Positions 40,906 to 49,825 are shown, counted from the first letter of the stretch. The stretch is DNA of 64,000 bases from Actinosynnema sp042752395 (GCF_042752395.1 NZ_JBHYXZ010000014.1:26953-90952); one strand, 5' to 3'. Notes: generated by a model from the letters alone, not told the origin. Numbers and translations: made by a program.

Positions 40906-42009
40906 GTGACCGGGGTTCCCCAGCAGGCCGGACCGTGCGTGGTGGTCGCCGGAGGCGGCACCGCCGGGCACATCGAGCCCGCCCTGGCCCTGGCCGACGC
41001 GGTCATGCGGCTCCGGCCCGACGCGCGGGTGGTCGCGCTCGGCACGGAACGCGGTCTGGAGAACAGACTCGTGCCGGCCCGGGGCTACCCGCTCGAGCTG
41101 ATCCCGCCGGTGCCGATGCCGCGCAAGCCGACGCCGGACCTGCTCAAGCTGCCCCTGCGGGTGCGCGGCGCGGTGAAGCACACCCGCGAGGTGCTCGAAC
41201 GCGTCCACGCCGACGTCGTGGTCGGCTTCGGCGGGTACGTGGCGCTGCCCGCGTACCTCGCCGCCCGCGGCCGGGTGCCGATCGTGGTGCACGAGGCCAA
41301 CGCCAAGGCCGGCCTGGCCAACAAGGTCGGCGCGAAGTTCGCCGCCCGGGTCGCCGCCGCGGTGCCCGACTCGGGCCTGACCGACGCCGAGATCATCGGC
41401 ATCCCGCTGCGCTACTCGATCACCTCGCTCAAGCGGTCCGAGCTGCGGCAGCAGGCCCGAGCCCACTTCGGCCTGCACCCGACCGCGCCGACGCTGCTGG
41501 TGTTCGGCGGCTCGCAGGGCGCGCGGTCGATCAACAACGCGGTGTCCGGCGCGGCGTCCGCGTTCGCCCAGGCCGGGATCGCGGTGCTGCACGCGCACGG
41601 CCCGAAGAACACCGTCGCGGTGCAGAGCGTGCCGGGCGCGCCGCCGTACGTGCCGGTGCCGTACCTGGACCGGATGGACCTGGCCTACGCCGCCGCGGAC
41701 GCGGTGCTGTGCCGGTCCGGCGCGATGACCGTCGCCGAGGTGTCCGCCGTGGGCCTGCCCGCGGTGTTCGTGCCGCTGCCCATCGGCAACGGCGAGCAGT
41801 CGCTCAACGCCCAGCCCGTGGTCGCCGCCGGCGGTGGCCTGCTGGTGCCCGACGACCAGCTCACGCCGGAGTGGGTCTCGGCGAACGTGGTCCCGCTGGT
41901 CGCCGACCGCAACCGCTTGGCCGCGATGACCACGGCCACGCTGAGCACCGGGTACCGCGAGGCGGACGAGGTGCTGGCCCGCATGGTGCTCGAGGTGGTC
42001 GAGAAGTGA
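40906..42009 (+). CDS. murG: UDP-GlcNAc:lipid I transferase MurG
   Basis: A 367-residue GT-B glycosyltransferase that makes lipid II. VVAGGGTAGHIEPALALADA is the first G-loop, VVGFGGYVALPAYLAA the lipid-binding region, FGGSQGARSINNA and CRSGAMTVAEVSAVGLPAVF the donor site. GTG start with GAGGAGGAAG upstream. The stop overlaps murC (GTGA). Confidence 0.96.
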   Translation: MTGVPQQAGPCVVVAGGGTAGHIEPALALADAVMRLRPDARVVALGTERGLENRLVPARGYPLELIPPVPMPRKPTPDLLKLPLRVRGAVKHTREVLERVHADVVVGFGGYVALPAYLAARGRVPIVVHEANAKAGLANKVGAKFAARVAAAVPDSGLTDAEIIGIPLRYSITSLKRSELRQQARAHFGLHPTAPTLLVFGGSQGARSINNAVSGAASAFAQAGIAVLHAHGPKNTVAVQSVPGAPPYVPVPYLDRMDLAYAAADAVLCRSGAMTVAEVSAVGLPAVFVPLPIGNGEQSLNAQPVVAAGGGLLVPDDQLTPEWVSANVVPLVADRNRLAAMTTATLSTGYREADEVLARMVLEVVEK

Positions 42010-43403
42010 GCGACGTCCTGGAGCGCGTGCACCTCGTCGGCATCGGCGGGGCGGGCATGAGCGGCATCGCGCGGATCCTCCTGGCCCGCGGCGGGCAGGT
42101 GTCCGGCTCGGACGCCAAGGACTCGCGCACCGTGCTCGCGCTGCGGGCGCAGGGCGCGGAGATCGCGGTCGGCCACGCCGGCGCGAACCTCGACCTCCTG
42201 CCCGGCGGTCCCACGGCGGTCGTGGTGTCCACCGCGATCCGCGAGGACAACCCCGAGCTGGTCGAGGCCCGCGCCCGCGGCGCGGTCGTGCTGCGGCGTG
42301 CCGAAGCGCTGGCCGCGCTGATGCTGGACCACCGGGTGGCCTGCGTCGCCGGCACGCACGGCAAGACGTCCACCACCTCCATGCTCACGGTCGCCCTCCA
42401 GCAGTGCCGGATGGACCCGTCGTTCGCGATCGGCGGCGACCTCAACGAGTCCGGCGCGAACGCCCACCAGGGCACCGGCGGCGTGTTCGTCGCCGAAGCC
42501 GACGAGAGTGACGGCTCGTTCCTGTTCTTCTCGCCCTCGGTCGCCGTCGTGACCAACGTCGAGGCCGACCACCTCGACCACCACGGCACCGTCGAGGCGT
42601 ACGTGGCGGTGTTCGACTCGTTCCTGGAGCGCATCCGGCCCGACGGCGTGCTGATCGCGTGCGCCGACGACCCGGGCTCGGCGGCGCTCGCCGAACGGGC
42701 CGCCGGCCGGGGGCTCCGGGTGCGCACGTACGGCCGCACGGCCACCGGCCCCGGTTCGGCCCGCCTGGCCGACTACCAGCCCGCCGACTCGGGCGGCGTG
42801 GCCAAGGTGGAGCTGGACGGCGAGGTGCTCGACGTGCGGGTGGCCGTGCCCGGCGAGCACATGGCGAACAACGCGATCGCCGCCCTGGTCGCCGCGCTGG
42901 AGCTGGGCGCCGACCGCGAGGGCGTGCTGCTCGGCCTGGCCGCGTTCGGGGGCGTCCGCCGCCGGTTCGAGTTCAAGGGCCAGGCGCGGGGCGTGCGGGT
43001 GTACGACGACTACGCCCACCACCCGACCGAGGTGGCCGCCCAGATCACCGCCGCCCGCCCGGTCGCGGGCGACGGCAAGCTCGTCGTGGTGTTCCAGCCG
43101 CACCTGTACTCGCGGACCAGGCTGTTCGCCGAGGAGTTCGCCGCCGCGCTCGGCCTGGCCGACGCGGTCGTGGTGCTCGACGTCTACGGCGCGCGGGAGG
43201 AGCCGGAGCCCGGCGTGACCGGCGCGCTGGTCTCGGGCCTGGTGCCGCTGGACGTCGGCCAGGTCGTCTACGAGCCGTCGTTCGACCGGGTGCCCGCGCT
43301 GGTCGCGGGCATGGTGACCGAGGGCGACGTGGTCGTGACCATGGGCGCGGGCGACGTGACCATGCTCGGGCCGGAGATCGTCGGGGAGCTGGACAGGACA
43401 TGA
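42006..43403 (+). CDS. murC: UDP-MurNAc:L-alanine ligase
   Basis: A 465-residue Mur ligase: HLVGIGGAGMSGIARILLAR, P-loop VAGTHGKTSTTSML, EADESDGSFLFFSP, and YDDYAHHPTEV are the MurC blocks. It overlaps murG and ftsQ by 4 bp. Length is normal. Confidence 0.96.
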   Translation: MSDVLERVHLVGIGGAGMSGIARILLARGGQVSGSDAKDSRTVLALRAQGAEIAVGHAGANLDLLPGGPTAVVVSTAIREDNPELVEARARGAVVLRRAEALAALMLDHRVACVAGTHGKTSTTSMLTVALQQCRMDPSFAIGGDLNESGANAHQGTGGVFVAEADESDGSFLFFSPSVAVVTNVEADHLDHHGTVEAYVAVFDSFLERIRPDGVLIACADDPGSAALAERAAGRGLRVRTYGRTATGPGSARLADYQPADSGGVAKVELDGEVLDVRVAVPGEHMANNAIAALVAALELGADREGVLLGLAAFGGVRRRFEFKGQARGVRVYDDYAHHPTEVAAQITAARPVAGDGKLVVVFQPHLYSRTRLFAEEFAAALGLADAVVVLDVYGAREEPEPGVTGALVSGLVPLDVGQVVYEPSFDRVPALVAGMVTEGDVVVTMGAGDVTMLGPEIVGELDRT

Positions 43404-44158
43404 GCACGCAGGCGGCGCGCCGCCGTCCCGGCGCGGCCAACCCCGGCTCCCGTCCGGCGGCGCGTCGCCGCCCGCCCCGCCGCCCCACGCGCGCCGAGCT
43501 GCACCGGCGCCAGGTGGTGCGCCGCCGGCTGGGCGCGATCCTCGTCATGCTCGTGGTCACGGTCGTGGTCTGCACGGTCTGGTTCACGCCCGTGCTCGGC
43601 GTGCGCGAGGTCCAGGTGCGGGGCACCGTCAACCTGACCGCCGACGAGGTCCGGGCGGCGGCGGCGGTCGAGTCCGGCACGCCGCTGGTGCGCGTGGACG
43701 TCGACGCGGTCGCCGCGCGGGTCCGCGAGCTGCCCCGCGTCGCCGGGGTGGTGGTGGAGCGGGCCGTGCCCGGCACCGTGCGGCTCACCGTGGACGAGCG
43801 GGAGCCGGTCGGCGTGATCATGGCCCCGGACGGGGCGCACCTGGTCGACGTGACCGGCAAGGACTACGCCACCGTGGCGCAGCCGCCCGCCGGGCTGCCG
43901 GAGCTGCGGGTGGCGGGGGACGCGGTCGTCGCGGCGGTGGAGGTGCTGACCGGGATCCCGGAGGGGCTGCGCGCGGACGTGCTGAGCGTCACGGCGGACT
44001 CGCCGTCGGACGTGCGGCTCGCCCTGAGCGCCGGTCGCGAGGCCCGGTGGGGCTCGTCCGCCGACACCCCGCGCAAGGCCGCCGTGCTCCAGGTGCTCAT
44101 GACCCGCAAGGGCACCGTGTTCGACGTGTCCAGCCCGGAGCTGCCGACCGTGTCCTAA
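43400..44158 (+). CDS. ftsQ: Cell division protein FtsQ
   Basis: A 252-residue bitopic protein: a 45-residue Arg/Pro-rich cytoplasmic arm, one membrane helix (GAILVMLVVTVVVCTVWFTP), a POTRA domain (LGVREVQVRGTVNLTADEVR) and a beta domain ending at TVFDVSSPELPTVS. It scaffolds the FtsQLB complex. ATG overlaps the murC stop. An unrelated gene separates it from ftsZ. Confidence 0.93.
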   Translation: MSTQAARRRPGAANPGSRPAARRRPPRRPTRAELHRRQVVRRRLGAILVMLVVTVVVCTVWFTPVLGVREVQVRGTVNLTADEVRAAAAVESGTPLVRVDVDAVAARVRELPRVAGVVVERAVPGTVRLTVDEREPVGVIMAPDGAHLVDVTGKDYATVAQPPAGLPELRVAGDAVVAAVEVLTGIPEGLRADVLSVTADSPSDVRLALSAGREARWGSSADTPRKAAVLQVLMTRKGTVFDVSSPELPTVS

Positions 44159-44242
44159 ACGCGGTGGGCCGGTGAAACCCGCCACATCGCGTATCCGCGA
44201 AAGTGGATCGTCGTGCCGCGTTCCCGCGGCGATACTTCGGGA

Positions 44243-44755
44243 ATGACCCAGACACCGGTGGACAACCGGATCGAGCTGCCCCACACCGGGGACGAACGCA
44301 CCCTGTTGTGCGGGTTCCTCGACTTCCTGCGGGGCACGATCGAGTTCAAGTGCGCCGGCCTGTCCGACGCGGACGCCGCCCGGTCGGTGCTCCCGTCGCA
44401 GCTCAACACGGCCGCGGGCATCGTGAAGCACCTGCGCTGGGTCGAGCACCACTGGTTCGAGGTGGCCCTGCACGGGCGGCCGTCGCGCGCCCCCTACACG
44501 AGGGAGGACCCGGACGCCGATTGGCGCATCGAGCCGGGCGAGACGATCTCCGGATTGCTCGCCGACTACGCTTCGCAGTGCGCGGTGAGTCGGGAACTCG
44601 TCGCGGGCCTCGACCTCGACCACGAGGTGGTGTTCCGCGGCGACAAACGGCTTTCCGCGCGCTGGGTGCTGATCCACATGATCGAGGAAACGGGTCGGCA
44701 CGCGGGACACCTGGACGTGGTGCGGGAGCTGCTCGACGGCGTGACCGGCGAGTAG
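44243..44755 (+). CDS. DUF664/DinB-fold protein
   Basis: A 170-residue four-helix DinB-superfamily protein. VKHLRWVEHHWFEVALHG and WVLIHMIEETGRHAGHLDVV carry the metal-binding histidines seen in DUF664 proteins, thought to be thiol-dependent enzymes in actinobacteria. GATACT (44231-44236) ends 6 nt before the ATG, so it may be leaderless and independent of ftsQ. Its position between ftsQ and ftsZ is unusual. Substrate unknown. Confidence 0.82.
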   Translation: MTQTPVDNRIELPHTGDERTLLCGFLDFLRGTIEFKCAGLSDADAARSVLPSQLNTAAGIVKHLRWVEHHWFEVALHGRPSRAPYTREDPDADWRIEPGETISGLLADYASQCAVSRELVAGLDLDHEVVFRGDKRLSARWVLIHMIEETGRHAGHLDVVRELLDGVTGE

Positions 44756-44843
44756 GGACCGCTCACCCGGTCAGGACACAACACGGCGTGGCTGCTGGAC
44801 CGAGGCATTCGTGGTGCATAACGTCCAGCAGGAACATACGGGG

Positions 44844-44875
44844 TTGACATAACTCTGAACCTCTGGTTGAGAGTT
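44844..44875 (+). promoter_or_regulatory. ftsZ promoter -35 and adjoining inverted repeat
   Basis: TTGACA (44844-44849) is followed by AACTCTGAACC-TCT-GGTTGAGAGTT (44851-44875), an 11-bp inverted repeat with one mismatch. The palindrome fills the spacer and the likely -10 area, about 90 bp before ftsZ. Possible operator or RNA hairpin. Confidence 0.55.
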
Positions 44876-44964
44876 TCAATCCGGGTGGAGATCCGTCCGG
44901 GCTGTGACACCGGTGGTCATCCACTCCAGCACATGAGCACGGACACGATCAGGAAGGCGGACCG

Positions 44965-46293
44965 ATGACGCCCCCGCACAACTACCTCGCGGTGATAAAG
45001 GTCGTCGGCATCGGCGGTGGCGGTGTCAACGCCGTCAACCGCATGATCGAGGTCGGGCTCAAGGGCGTCGAGTTCATCGCGGTGAACACCGACGCCCAGG
45101 CGCTGCTCATGTCGGATGCCGACGTGAAGCTCGACATCGGCCGCGAACTCACCCGCGGCCTCGGCGCAGGCGCCAACCCCGAAGTCGGCCACAAGGCCGC
45201 CGAAGACCACCGCGAGGAGATCGAGGAAGTCCTCAAGGGCGCGGACATGGTGTTCGTGACCGCCGGCGAGGGCGGCGGCACGGGCACCGGCGGCGCGCCC
45301 GTGGTCGCCTCGATCGCCCGCAAGCTCGGCGCGCTGACCATCGGCGTGGTCACGCGGCCGTTCTCGTTCGAGGGCAAGCGCCGGGCCAAGCAGGCCGAGG
45401 AGGGCATCCAGGCGCTGCGCAACGAGTGCGACACCCTCATCGTGATCCCGAACGACCGGCTGCTGCAGCTCGGCGACATCGGCGTCTCGCTGATGGACGC
45501 GTTCCGCTCGGCGGACGAGGTGCTGCTGTCCGGTGTCCAGGGCATCACCGACCTGATCACCACGCCGGGTCTGATCAACCTGGACTTCGCCGACGTGAAG
45601 TCGGTCATGTCCGGTGCGGGCAGCGCGTTGATGGGCATCGGCTCGGCGCGGGGCGAGGGCAGGGCGGTGCAGGCCGCCCAGAAGGCCATCAACTCGCCGT
45701 TGCTGGAAGCGTCGATGGAGGGCGCGCACGGCGTGCTGCTCTCGATCGCCGGCGGCAGCGACCTCGGGTTGTTCGAGATCAACGAGTCCGCCTCGCTGGT
45801 GCAGGAGGCGGCGCACCCCGACGCGAACATCATCTTCGGTACGGTCATCGACGACTCGCTCGGCGACGAGGTCCGCGTGACGGTGATCGCGGCCGGGTTC
45901 GACAGCGGCGGGCCGACGCACAAGAAGCTGGAGCCGCAGGCGCTGTCCAGCCCACCGCGCGGCACACCGGTGGCGCCGGCCACCGCGGGTCAGGTGAACC
46001 ACGCCCAACCCCAGCCGGTGCAGCAGGCGGCGCAGCCCGTGCCGCAGGCGCAGCCGGCCCAGCCGCAGCCGCAGGCCGTGCCGCCGGTGGAGCAGCCGCC
46101 ACCGGTCGTCCCGGCGCGGCCGACCGTGCCGCCGCAGCCGCAGTCCGGCCAGACCTCGCCGTACTCCACGCCGCAGCCCGCCATGCCGCGGTCGCTGTCG
46201 CCGAACACCGGCGGCTCGCTGCCGAACCGCGCCGTCCCCGTGACCGACGACCCGGACGACGAAGTCGACGTCCCCCCGTTCATGCGCCGCTGA
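44965..46293 (+). CDS. ftsZ: Cell division GTPase FtsZ
   Basis: A 442-residue tubulin homologue forming the Z ring. GIGGGGVNAVNRMI and the signature AGEGGGTGTGGAPVVA bind GTP; VIPNDRLL and the synergy-loop region NLDFADVKSVMSGAGSALMG are intact. A Pro/Gln-rich linker of about 100 residues leads to the C-terminal peptide DDEVDVPPFMRR that binds SepF and FtsA-like partners. AGGAAGG precedes the ATG. It has its own promoter region after the inserted DUF664 gene. Confidence 0.97.
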   Translation: MTPPHNYLAVIKVVGIGGGGVNAVNRMIEVGLKGVEFIAVNTDAQALLMSDADVKLDIGRELTRGLGAGANPEVGHKAAEDHREEIEEVLKGADMVFVTAGEGGGTGTGGAPVVASIARKLGALTIGVVTRPFSFEGKRRAKQAEEGIQALRNECDTLIVIPNDRLLQLGDIGVSLMDAFRSADEVLLSGVQGITDLITTPGLINLDFADVKSVMSGAGSALMGIGSARGEGRAVQAAQKAINSPLLEASMEGAHGVLLSIAGGSDLGLFEINESASLVQEAAHPDANIIFGTVIDDSLGDEVRVTVIAAGFDSGGPTHKKLEPQALSSPPRGTPVAPATAGQVNHAQPQPVQQAAQPVPQAQPAQPQPQAVPPVEQPPPVVPARPTVPPQPQSGQTSPYSTPQPAMPRSLSPNTGGSLPNRAVPVTDDPDDEVDVPPFMRR

Positions 46294-46298
46294 CCCGA

Positions 46299-46521
46299 GA
46301 GTCCAACCTCCAGCGCGCGTGAGTCCTACGTTCACGTCGCGTGAGTCCTACGTTCAGGACCCCCGAGTTCAACGCTCACGGCCCGCCCGGTCGGCCCGGA
46401 CGCGTGACCTCGGGGGTCCTGAGCGTTGAACTCACGGTGCGCGAGCGTTGGACTCACGCGCCGCGAACGTTGGACTCTCGCGCCGTGAGCGTTGGACTCA
46501 CGCGGGTTGGGGGTTGGACTC
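46299..46521. repeat. Nine-unit array with 22-bp spacing, two facing blocks
   Basis: Units of the type GAGTCCAACGCTC start at 46299, 46321, 46343 and 46365 in one orientation. Their reverse complement (GAGCGTTGGACTC type) starts at 46421, 46443, 46465, 46487 and 46509. Spacing is exactly 22 bp within each block, about two helical turns. The blocks face each other across a 43-bp centre. The array fills the 250-bp ftsZ–pgeF gap. A related array lies at 63919-64000. Confidence 0.85.
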
Positions 46522-46543
46522 TCGGGGATGGGAAGCTTGGGGG

Positions 46544-47248
46544 GTGCGCATCCGTCGTGTCGTGACCACCCGTGAGGGTGGGGTGTCCCAGGCTCCGTTC
46601 GACTCGTTCAACCTCGGTGACCACGTCGGGGACGACCCGGCCGCCGTCGCCGCCAACCGGCGCCGGCTGGCCGAGGGCATCGGGCTCGCCCCGGACCGGC
46701 TGGTCTGGATGGAGCAGGTGCACGGCCGCACGGTCGGCGTCGTGGACGGACCGGTGGACGAGCCGCTGGAGGCCACGGACGCCGTCGTCACGACCCGGGA
46801 ACGGCTCGGGCTCGTCGTGCTCACCGCCGACTGCGTCCCGGTGCTCCTGGGCGACCCGGAGGCGGGCGTGATCGCCGCCGTCCACGCCGGCCGCGTCGGC
46901 GCGCGGGTCGGCGTCGTCCCGGCCACCCTGGACCGCATGGTCGAGCTGGGCGCGGCCAGGGAGCGCATCGAGGTGCTGCTGGGCCCCGCCGTCTGCGGCC
47001 AGTGCTACGAGGTGCCCGCCGCGATGCGCGACGACGTCGAGAAGCACCTGCCCGGCAGCGCGTCGAAGACCCGCTCCGGCAAGCCCGCCCTCGACCTGCG
47101 CGCCGGCATCTGGCAGCAGCTCGCCGACGCGGGCGTGGCCCGGATCGGCGTGGACCCCCGCTGCACGGTCGAGGAGAAGTCCCTGTTCAGCCACCGCCGC
47201 GACCCGGGCACGGGTCGGCTCGCGGGCGTCGTCTGGATGGAACCGTGA
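46544..47248 (+). CDS. pgeF: Polyphenol oxidase/laccase-domain protein (PgeF/YfiH)
   Basis: A 234-residue multicopper-like domain protein; family members remove misincorporated L-serine from peptidoglycan precursors or oxidise purine nucleosides. The metal-site motifs WMEQVHG, LTADCVPVLL, AAVHAGRVG (usually AGWRG; here Arg-Val replaces Trp-Arg) and GPAVCGQCYEV are present. GTG at 46544 starts close to the repeat array; in-frame starts further upstream would translate the repeats and are unlikely. The GTGA overlap with yggS indicates coupling. Confidence 0.9.
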   Translation: MRIRRVVTTREGGVSQAPFDSFNLGDHVGDDPAAVAANRRRLAEGIGLAPDRLVWMEQVHGRTVGVVDGPVDEPLEATDAVVTTRERLGLVVLTADCVPVLLGDPEAGVIAAVHAGRVGARVGVVPATLDRMVELGAARERIEVLLGPAVCGQCYEVPAAMRDDVEKHLPGSASKTRSGKPALDLRAGIWQQLADAGVARIGVDPRCTVEEKSLFSHRRDPGTGRLAGVVWMEP

Positions 47249-47943
47249 ACCGGCGCGAGGAGCTGGCCCTGTCGCTGGCCGAGGTCAGGGAACGCATCGC
47301 GAACGCCTGCGCGGCCGCCGGCCGGTCGCCGGACGAGGTCGAGCTGCTGGCCGTCACCAAGACCTTCCCCGCCGAGGACGTGGCCCTCCTCAGCGACCTC
47401 GGGCTCACCGCGTTCGCCGAGAACCGCGACCAGGAGGCGGGTCGCAAGACCGCCGAGTTCGCCGAGCTGCGCCCCGGCGCGCCGGCCCGCTGGCACATGG
47501 TCGGCTCGCTCCAGCGCAACAAGGCCAAGTCCGTCCTGCGCTGGGCCGACCGGATCGACACGATCGACTCGATCCGGCTCGCCGACGCCGTCGCCAAGGC
47601 CGCCACCGAGCCCGTCGACGTGCTCGTCCAGGTGAGCATCGACGGCGACGAGGCCCGGGGCGGTCACCCGATCGGTGACCTTCCGCGATTGGCCGATCAC
47701 GTAGCACGATCGGATGAACTTAATCTGCGTGGTGTGATGACCGTCGCACCCATTGGGATGTCTCCAGAACGGGCGTTTGCTGCTCTATACGAAGCGGTAA
47801 CCCGCTTGCGGGCCGATCATCCCGATGCCACCGTGATCTCGGCGGGGATGAGCGGTGACCTGGAGGATGCGATCGCGCACGGATCCACGTGCGTGCGTGT
47901 CGGAACAGCGTTGCTGGGCAGCCGGAGACTAGCCTCGCCGTAA
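47245..47943 (+). CDS. YggS/PLPBP-family pyridoxal-phosphate homeostasis protein
   Basis: A 232-residue single-domain PLP-binding barrel. LLAVTKTFPAEDV carries the PLP lysine, FAENRDQEAGRK, WHMVGSLQRNKAK, and MSGDLEDAIAHGSTCVRVGTA bind phosphate. It keeps free PLP low rather than acting as an enzyme. It is co-translated with pgeF and precedes sepF, the standard order. Bases 47690-47850 use clearly more A/T at third positions than the rest. Confidence 0.93.
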   Translation: MNRREELALSLAEVRERIANACAAAGRSPDEVELLAVTKTFPAEDVALLSDLGLTAFAENRDQEAGRKTAEFAELRPGAPARWHMVGSLQRNKAKSVLRWADRIDTIDSIRLADAVAKAATEPVDVLVQVSIDGDEARGGHPIGDLPRLADHVARSDELNLRGVMTVAPIGMSPERAFAALYEAVTRLRADHPDATVISAGMSGDLEDAIAHGSTCVRVGTALLGSRRLASP

Positions 47944-48013
47944 CTGTCCGGAACCTCTGGGACGGCCGCGACGTCCTTGCGGGTAGGGATCTCGGCGGAG
48001 GAAGGGCTCGAGC

Positions 48014-48631
48014 ATGAGCGGGTTTCACAAGCTGAAGGCCTACTTCGGGATGGTTCCCGCCGAGTACGCCGACGACCCGGCCGCCTACGAGGACGACCGG
48101 CGCTACGCGGACTACCGGTCCGGGTACGCCGACTCCGACGACTACGAGCCGTACCCGGAGCAGCGCAGCCCCCGTCGGCGCTCGTTCAACGGCTACCGCG
48201 CCGAGCTGGACGAGGCGGACGACTACGAGCCGGAGCGCGGCGCCCGTCCGCGCCGGCCGTGGAGCGCGGACACGCACGGCGCGCTGGCCGTGGAGCCCCA
48301 GCGCGAGCCGGTCAGCAGGCCGCGCTCCGTGCCGGAGCCGGCGAGCCACCCGCTCGGCCGGATCACCACGCTGCACCCGCGCAGTTACAACGAGGCGCGG
48401 ACCATCGGCGAACACTACCGCGACGGCACGCCGGTGATCATGAACCTCACCGACATGGATGACGCGGACGCCAAGCGGCTGGTCGACTTCGCGGCCGGGT
48501 TGGCCTTCGCCCTGCGCGGCTCGATCGACAAGGTCACCAACAAGGTGTTCCTTCTCTCACCGCCGAACATCGACGTCACGGCGGAGGACCGGAGGCGGCT
48601 CGCGGAGGGCGGGTTCCTCAACCAGGGCTGA
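48014..48631 (+). CDS. sepF: Cell division protein SepF
   Basis: A 205-residue FtsZ membrane anchor. MSGFHKLKAYFGMVP is the amphipathic membrane-targeting helix, a Tyr/Asp/Arg-rich linker follows, and the core domain reads ARTIGEHYRDGTPVIMNLTD, DAKRLVDFAAGLAFALRG and KVFLLSPPNIDV. It takes the place of FtsA, which actinobacteria lack. Confidence 0.95.
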   Translation: MSGFHKLKAYFGMVPAEYADDPAAYEDDRRYADYRSGYADSDDYEPYPEQRSPRRRSFNGYRAELDEADDYEPERGARPRRPWSADTHGALAVEPQREPVSRPRSVPEPASHPLGRITTLHPRSYNEARTIGEHYRDGTPVIMNLTDMDDADAKRLVDFAAGLAFALRGSIDKVTNKVFLLSPPNIDVTAEDRRRLAEGGFLNQG

Positions 48632-48651
48632 CTGGTGGCACAGTTGAGCAT

Positions 48652-48936
48652 GTGGATGCCCTCTGGCTCGTGGTCTACTACGTGTTGTTCTCGTTCTGGC
48701 TGCTGCTCACGGCGCGTGTCGTCGTGGAGCTTGTCCGTAGTTTCGCCAGGGGATGGCGGCCTGCGGGCGGTGTCGCGGTGGCGCTTGAGACCGTCTACAC
48801 CGTGACCGATCCTCCGGTCCGCCTGCTGCGTCGGCTCATCCCGACGGTGCGGATCGGCGGCATCGGTCTGGACTTGTCCATTATTGTGCTGTTGCTGGTC
48901 GTTATCATTCTGATGCGAGTAGCCGATCCCAGGTGA
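48652..48936 (+). CDS. YggT-family membrane protein
   Basis: A 94-residue protein with two membrane helices (VVYYVLFSFWLLLTARVVVE and LDLSIIVLLLVVIILMRV) around the conserved VYTVTDPPVRLLRRLIP loop of the YggT family. GTG start 20 bp after sepF. It lies between sepF and divIVA as in most actinobacteria; role in envelope or osmotic balance is only suggested. Confidence 0.9.
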   Translation: MDALWLVVYYVLFSFWLLLTARVVVELVRSFARGWRPAGGVAVALETVYTVTDPPVRLLRRLIPTVRIGGIGLDLSIIVLLLVVIILMRVADPR

Positions 48937-48981
48937 GGGGACCAGGGATGTCCACAGCCCAGGAGTGCGTGAGGTGATCTG

Positions 48982-49797
48982 ATGCCGTTGACCCCCGCGG
49001 ACGTGCACAACGTCGCGTTCAGCAAGCCGCCGATTGGCAAGCGGGGCTACAACGAGGACGAGGTGGACGCGTTCCTCGACCTGGTTGAGGGCGAGCTGGC
49101 CCGCCTGATCGAGGAGAACAACGACCTGCGCCAGCAGGTCGAGCAGCTCGACCAGCAGGTCGAGACCGCGCGTGCCGACCTCGAGGACGCTCGGGCGAAG
49201 GTTGCCGCAGGCGTCGGCCCCAGCCGCGTCGTGGACGAGCCGCGCCGGCTCGCACCGGTGCCGCCCCCCTCGGCGCTGGAGCAGACCTCGCCCGGCGGTG
49301 GTGGCGACCACCACGTGCAGGCCGCCAAGGTGCTCGGCCTGGCCCAGGAGATGGCCGACCGGCTGACCGGCGAGGCCAAGGCCGAGGCCGACGGCATGCT
49401 GTCGGAGGCCCGGACCAAGTCCGAGCAGCTCCTGTCGGAGGCGCGGGCCAAGGCCGACACAATGGTCAACGAGGCGCGCACGCGTGCCGAGACCATGCTC
49501 AACGACGCGCGGACCCGCGCCGAGACGCTGGAGCGGCAGGCCCGCGAGAAGGCCAGCGCGCTCGACCGCGACGCGCAGCGCAAGCACGCCGAGGTGATGG
49601 GCAACATCACCCAGGAGAAGAACACGCTCGAGAAGCAGATCGACAAGCTGCAGACCTTCGAGCGCGAGTACCGCACCCGGCTCAAGACGATGCTGGAGTC
49701 CTCGCTGCGCGACCTCCAGGACCGCGCCCCCGCGGCGCCGTCCGAGGGACGTCAGCAGGGCGGGTACTCGTTCGGGGCGCGCGCCGAGGCCGGCTGA
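48982..49797 (+). CDS. divIVA: DivIVA/Wag31 polar growth protein
   Basis: A 271-residue coiled-coil protein that marks the cell pole and directs tip growth. The N-terminal membrane-curvature domain is PLTPADVHNVAFSKPPIGKR then GYNEDEVDAFLDLVE. A variable Pro/Gly linker (about 85-115) and a long coiled coil of Ala/Glu/Arg heptads (115-240) follow. TGATCTG precedes the ATG with GTGAGGTG as ribosome-binding site. Confidence 0.95.
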   Translation: MPLTPADVHNVAFSKPPIGKRGYNEDEVDAFLDLVEGELARLIEENNDLRQQVEQLDQQVETARADLEDARAKVAAGVGPSRVVDEPRRLAPVPPPSALEQTSPGGGGDHHVQAAKVLGLAQEMADRLTGEAKAEADGMLSEARTKSEQLLSEARAKADTMVNEARTRAETMLNDARTRAETLERQAREKASALDRDAQRKHAEVMGNITQEKNTLEKQIDKLQTFEREYRTRLKTMLESSLRDLQDRAPAAPSEGRQQGGYSFGARAEAG

Positions 49798-49825
49798 TCG
49801 GCGCAGCTGATCTAGTCTGCTGCAC

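Noticed and set aside
46299..46521. CRISPR array
   Set aside because: The units are 13-16 bp and degenerate, spacing is only 22 bp and orientation reverses midway; no cas genes are present.
46299..46521. Insertion-sequence ends
   Set aside because: There is no transposase and no target duplication; both blocks contain several units rather than one terminal repeat.
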